From: Metabacillus bambusae
GTDB lineage: Bacteria; Bacillota; Bacilli; Bacillales; Bacillaceae
Assembly: GCF_017497975.1 (NCBI RefSeq)
Contig: NZ_JAGDEL010000023.1
Span: 1-64,000 of the forward strand
Length of the DNA: 64,000 nt
Direction of reading: 5' to 3'
The position numbers were made by a program, and so were the translations under genes. How positions within the stretch are numbered: the first letter of the stretch is position 1; each line of letters starts with the position of its first letter. Positions 63,606 to 64,000 of the stretch are shown one piece after another. The notes beneath the pieces were generated by a model. That model was given only the letters and a program-made list of their open reading frames with translations. It was not told where the DNA came from and did not search any database.

Positions 63606-63731
63606 GTATTTAGACTCTAAAAATTTATTTGTAAGTATTACCAAATTCATAGTTTCGAAGTGGAAAGAATCATCTAGCGTTTTCTTCATATAATGATACA
63701 AGATTTGTTTAACTTGAGTGAGGTGTGTTAG

Positions 63732-64000
63732 ATGAGAAGATCTTGGGTTTCTTCCTTTCAGGTTGCAGCTGTTTACGTTGGTACTGTTGTTGGTGCTGGG
63801 TTTGCGACAGGTAGGGAAATCGTTGAATTTTTCACGAAGTACGGTGTTTTTGGACTAGCAGGAATTCTACTAGTCGGCATTCTTTTTATATCAATCGGAA
63901 CGAAAATGCTCATCTTATCAAAAAGAATAAAGGCAGCATCCTATCAAGATTTAATGACTTTTTTATTTGGAGCTAAGATTGGCGGCTTTGTGAATGTTTT
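63732..64000 (+). CDS. ykvI: YkvI-like membrane transporter (start only)
   Basis: The first 89 codons run off the window end. The N-terminus MRRSWVSSFQVAAVYVGTVV leads into GAGFATGREIVEFF and further helices, resembling the YkvI membrane protein family related to LeuT/branched-chain-type transporters. GAGGTG precedes the ATG. The clpE-ykvI divergence matches B. subtilis. Substrate unknown. Confidence 0.8.
   Translation, partial: MRRSWVSSFQVAAVYVGTVVGAGFATGREIVEFFTKYGVFGLAGILLVGILFISIGTKMLILSKRIKAASYQDLMTFLFGAKIGGFVNV

Noticed and set aside
1-64000. search for CRISPR arrays, tRNA/rRNA genes, prophage or IS transposase genes
   Set aside because: No regularly spaced repeats, cloverleaf sequences, phage genes or DDE transposase frames were found; the repeats present are short and non-coding.

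Overview
This window is chromosomal DNA from a spore-forming, motile, low-GC Gram-positive bacterium of the Bacillaceae. The evidence is A/T-rich codon use, strong AGGAGG-type ribosome binding sites, an alpha/beta small acid-soluble spore protein, a gerA-type germination operon, a Spo0E-like phosphatase, SigI/RsgI, two S-box (SAM) riboswitches, a Mn2+ riboswitch and CtsR boxes. From memory, the backbone gene order follows Bacillus subtilis 168 around ykoU to ykvI (ligD, ku, ykoX, ykoY, sigI-rsgI, sspD, ykrK, htpX, ktrD, ykrP, kinE, the mtn genes, spo0E, mhqR, motB-motA, clpE, ykvI). Extra modules are inserted into that order. Genus cannot be fixed from sequence alone; Bacillus or Metabacillus is a reasonable guess.

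Layout. 0.2-8.2 kb: maltodextrin module, with a LacI-type repressor, a MalEFG-type importer without its own ATPase, and two tandem GH13 alpha-glucosidases. 8.2-18 kb: NHEJ ligase LigD and Ku, split apart by a HAD phosphatase and a 1959-residue secreted amylopullulanase. The pullulanase promoter carries the same GTAAACG-type operator core as the maltodextrin operon, so extracellular starch/pullulan breakdown, import and intracellular hydrolysis look co-regulated. 18-31 kb: UppP and DedA (cell-wall lipid carrier), Mn2+ riboswitch plus TerC exporter, sigI-rsgI, SASP, YkrK repressor with HtpX, KtrD, a class B3 penicillin-binding protein and several tiny genes. 31-37 kb: radical SAM protein, acyltransferase, a tandem structured repeat and a four-PAS sporulation kinase. 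37-45.6 kb: complete methionine salvage pathway under two SAM riboswitches. 45.9-49.6 kb: germination receptor operon whose C gene seems to start at ATT. 49.7-52.5 kb: ABC-F protein behind a transcription attenuator, and a CBS-ACT protein with an apparent 5' frameshift. 52.6-64 kb: polysaccharide deacetylase-like protein, Spo0E-like protein, ZIP transporter, 5'-nucleotidase, MhqR, MotAB, K+ channel, ClpE and the start of YkvI.

Several repeat families sit between genes: a cruciform-forming element in five copies, all in the same orientation, with compensatory base changes between copies; an ~85-bp MITE-like element with TCTGTTAAA termini in three copies; a GGGGACAGTCCCC palindrome in three copies inside the maltodextrin operon; nested AGGCTGA...TCAGCCT hairpins; and a tandem hairpin unit in front of the kinase gene. 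No tRNA, rRNA, CRISPR array, prophage or insertion-sequence transposase was seen.

The strongest candidates for something new are the ABC-F leader (candidate uORF, 10-nt antiterminator and a terminator that contains the ribosome binding site), the covarying cruciform repeat, the tandem repeat before the kinase, and the pullulanase-first domain order of the amylopullulanase.
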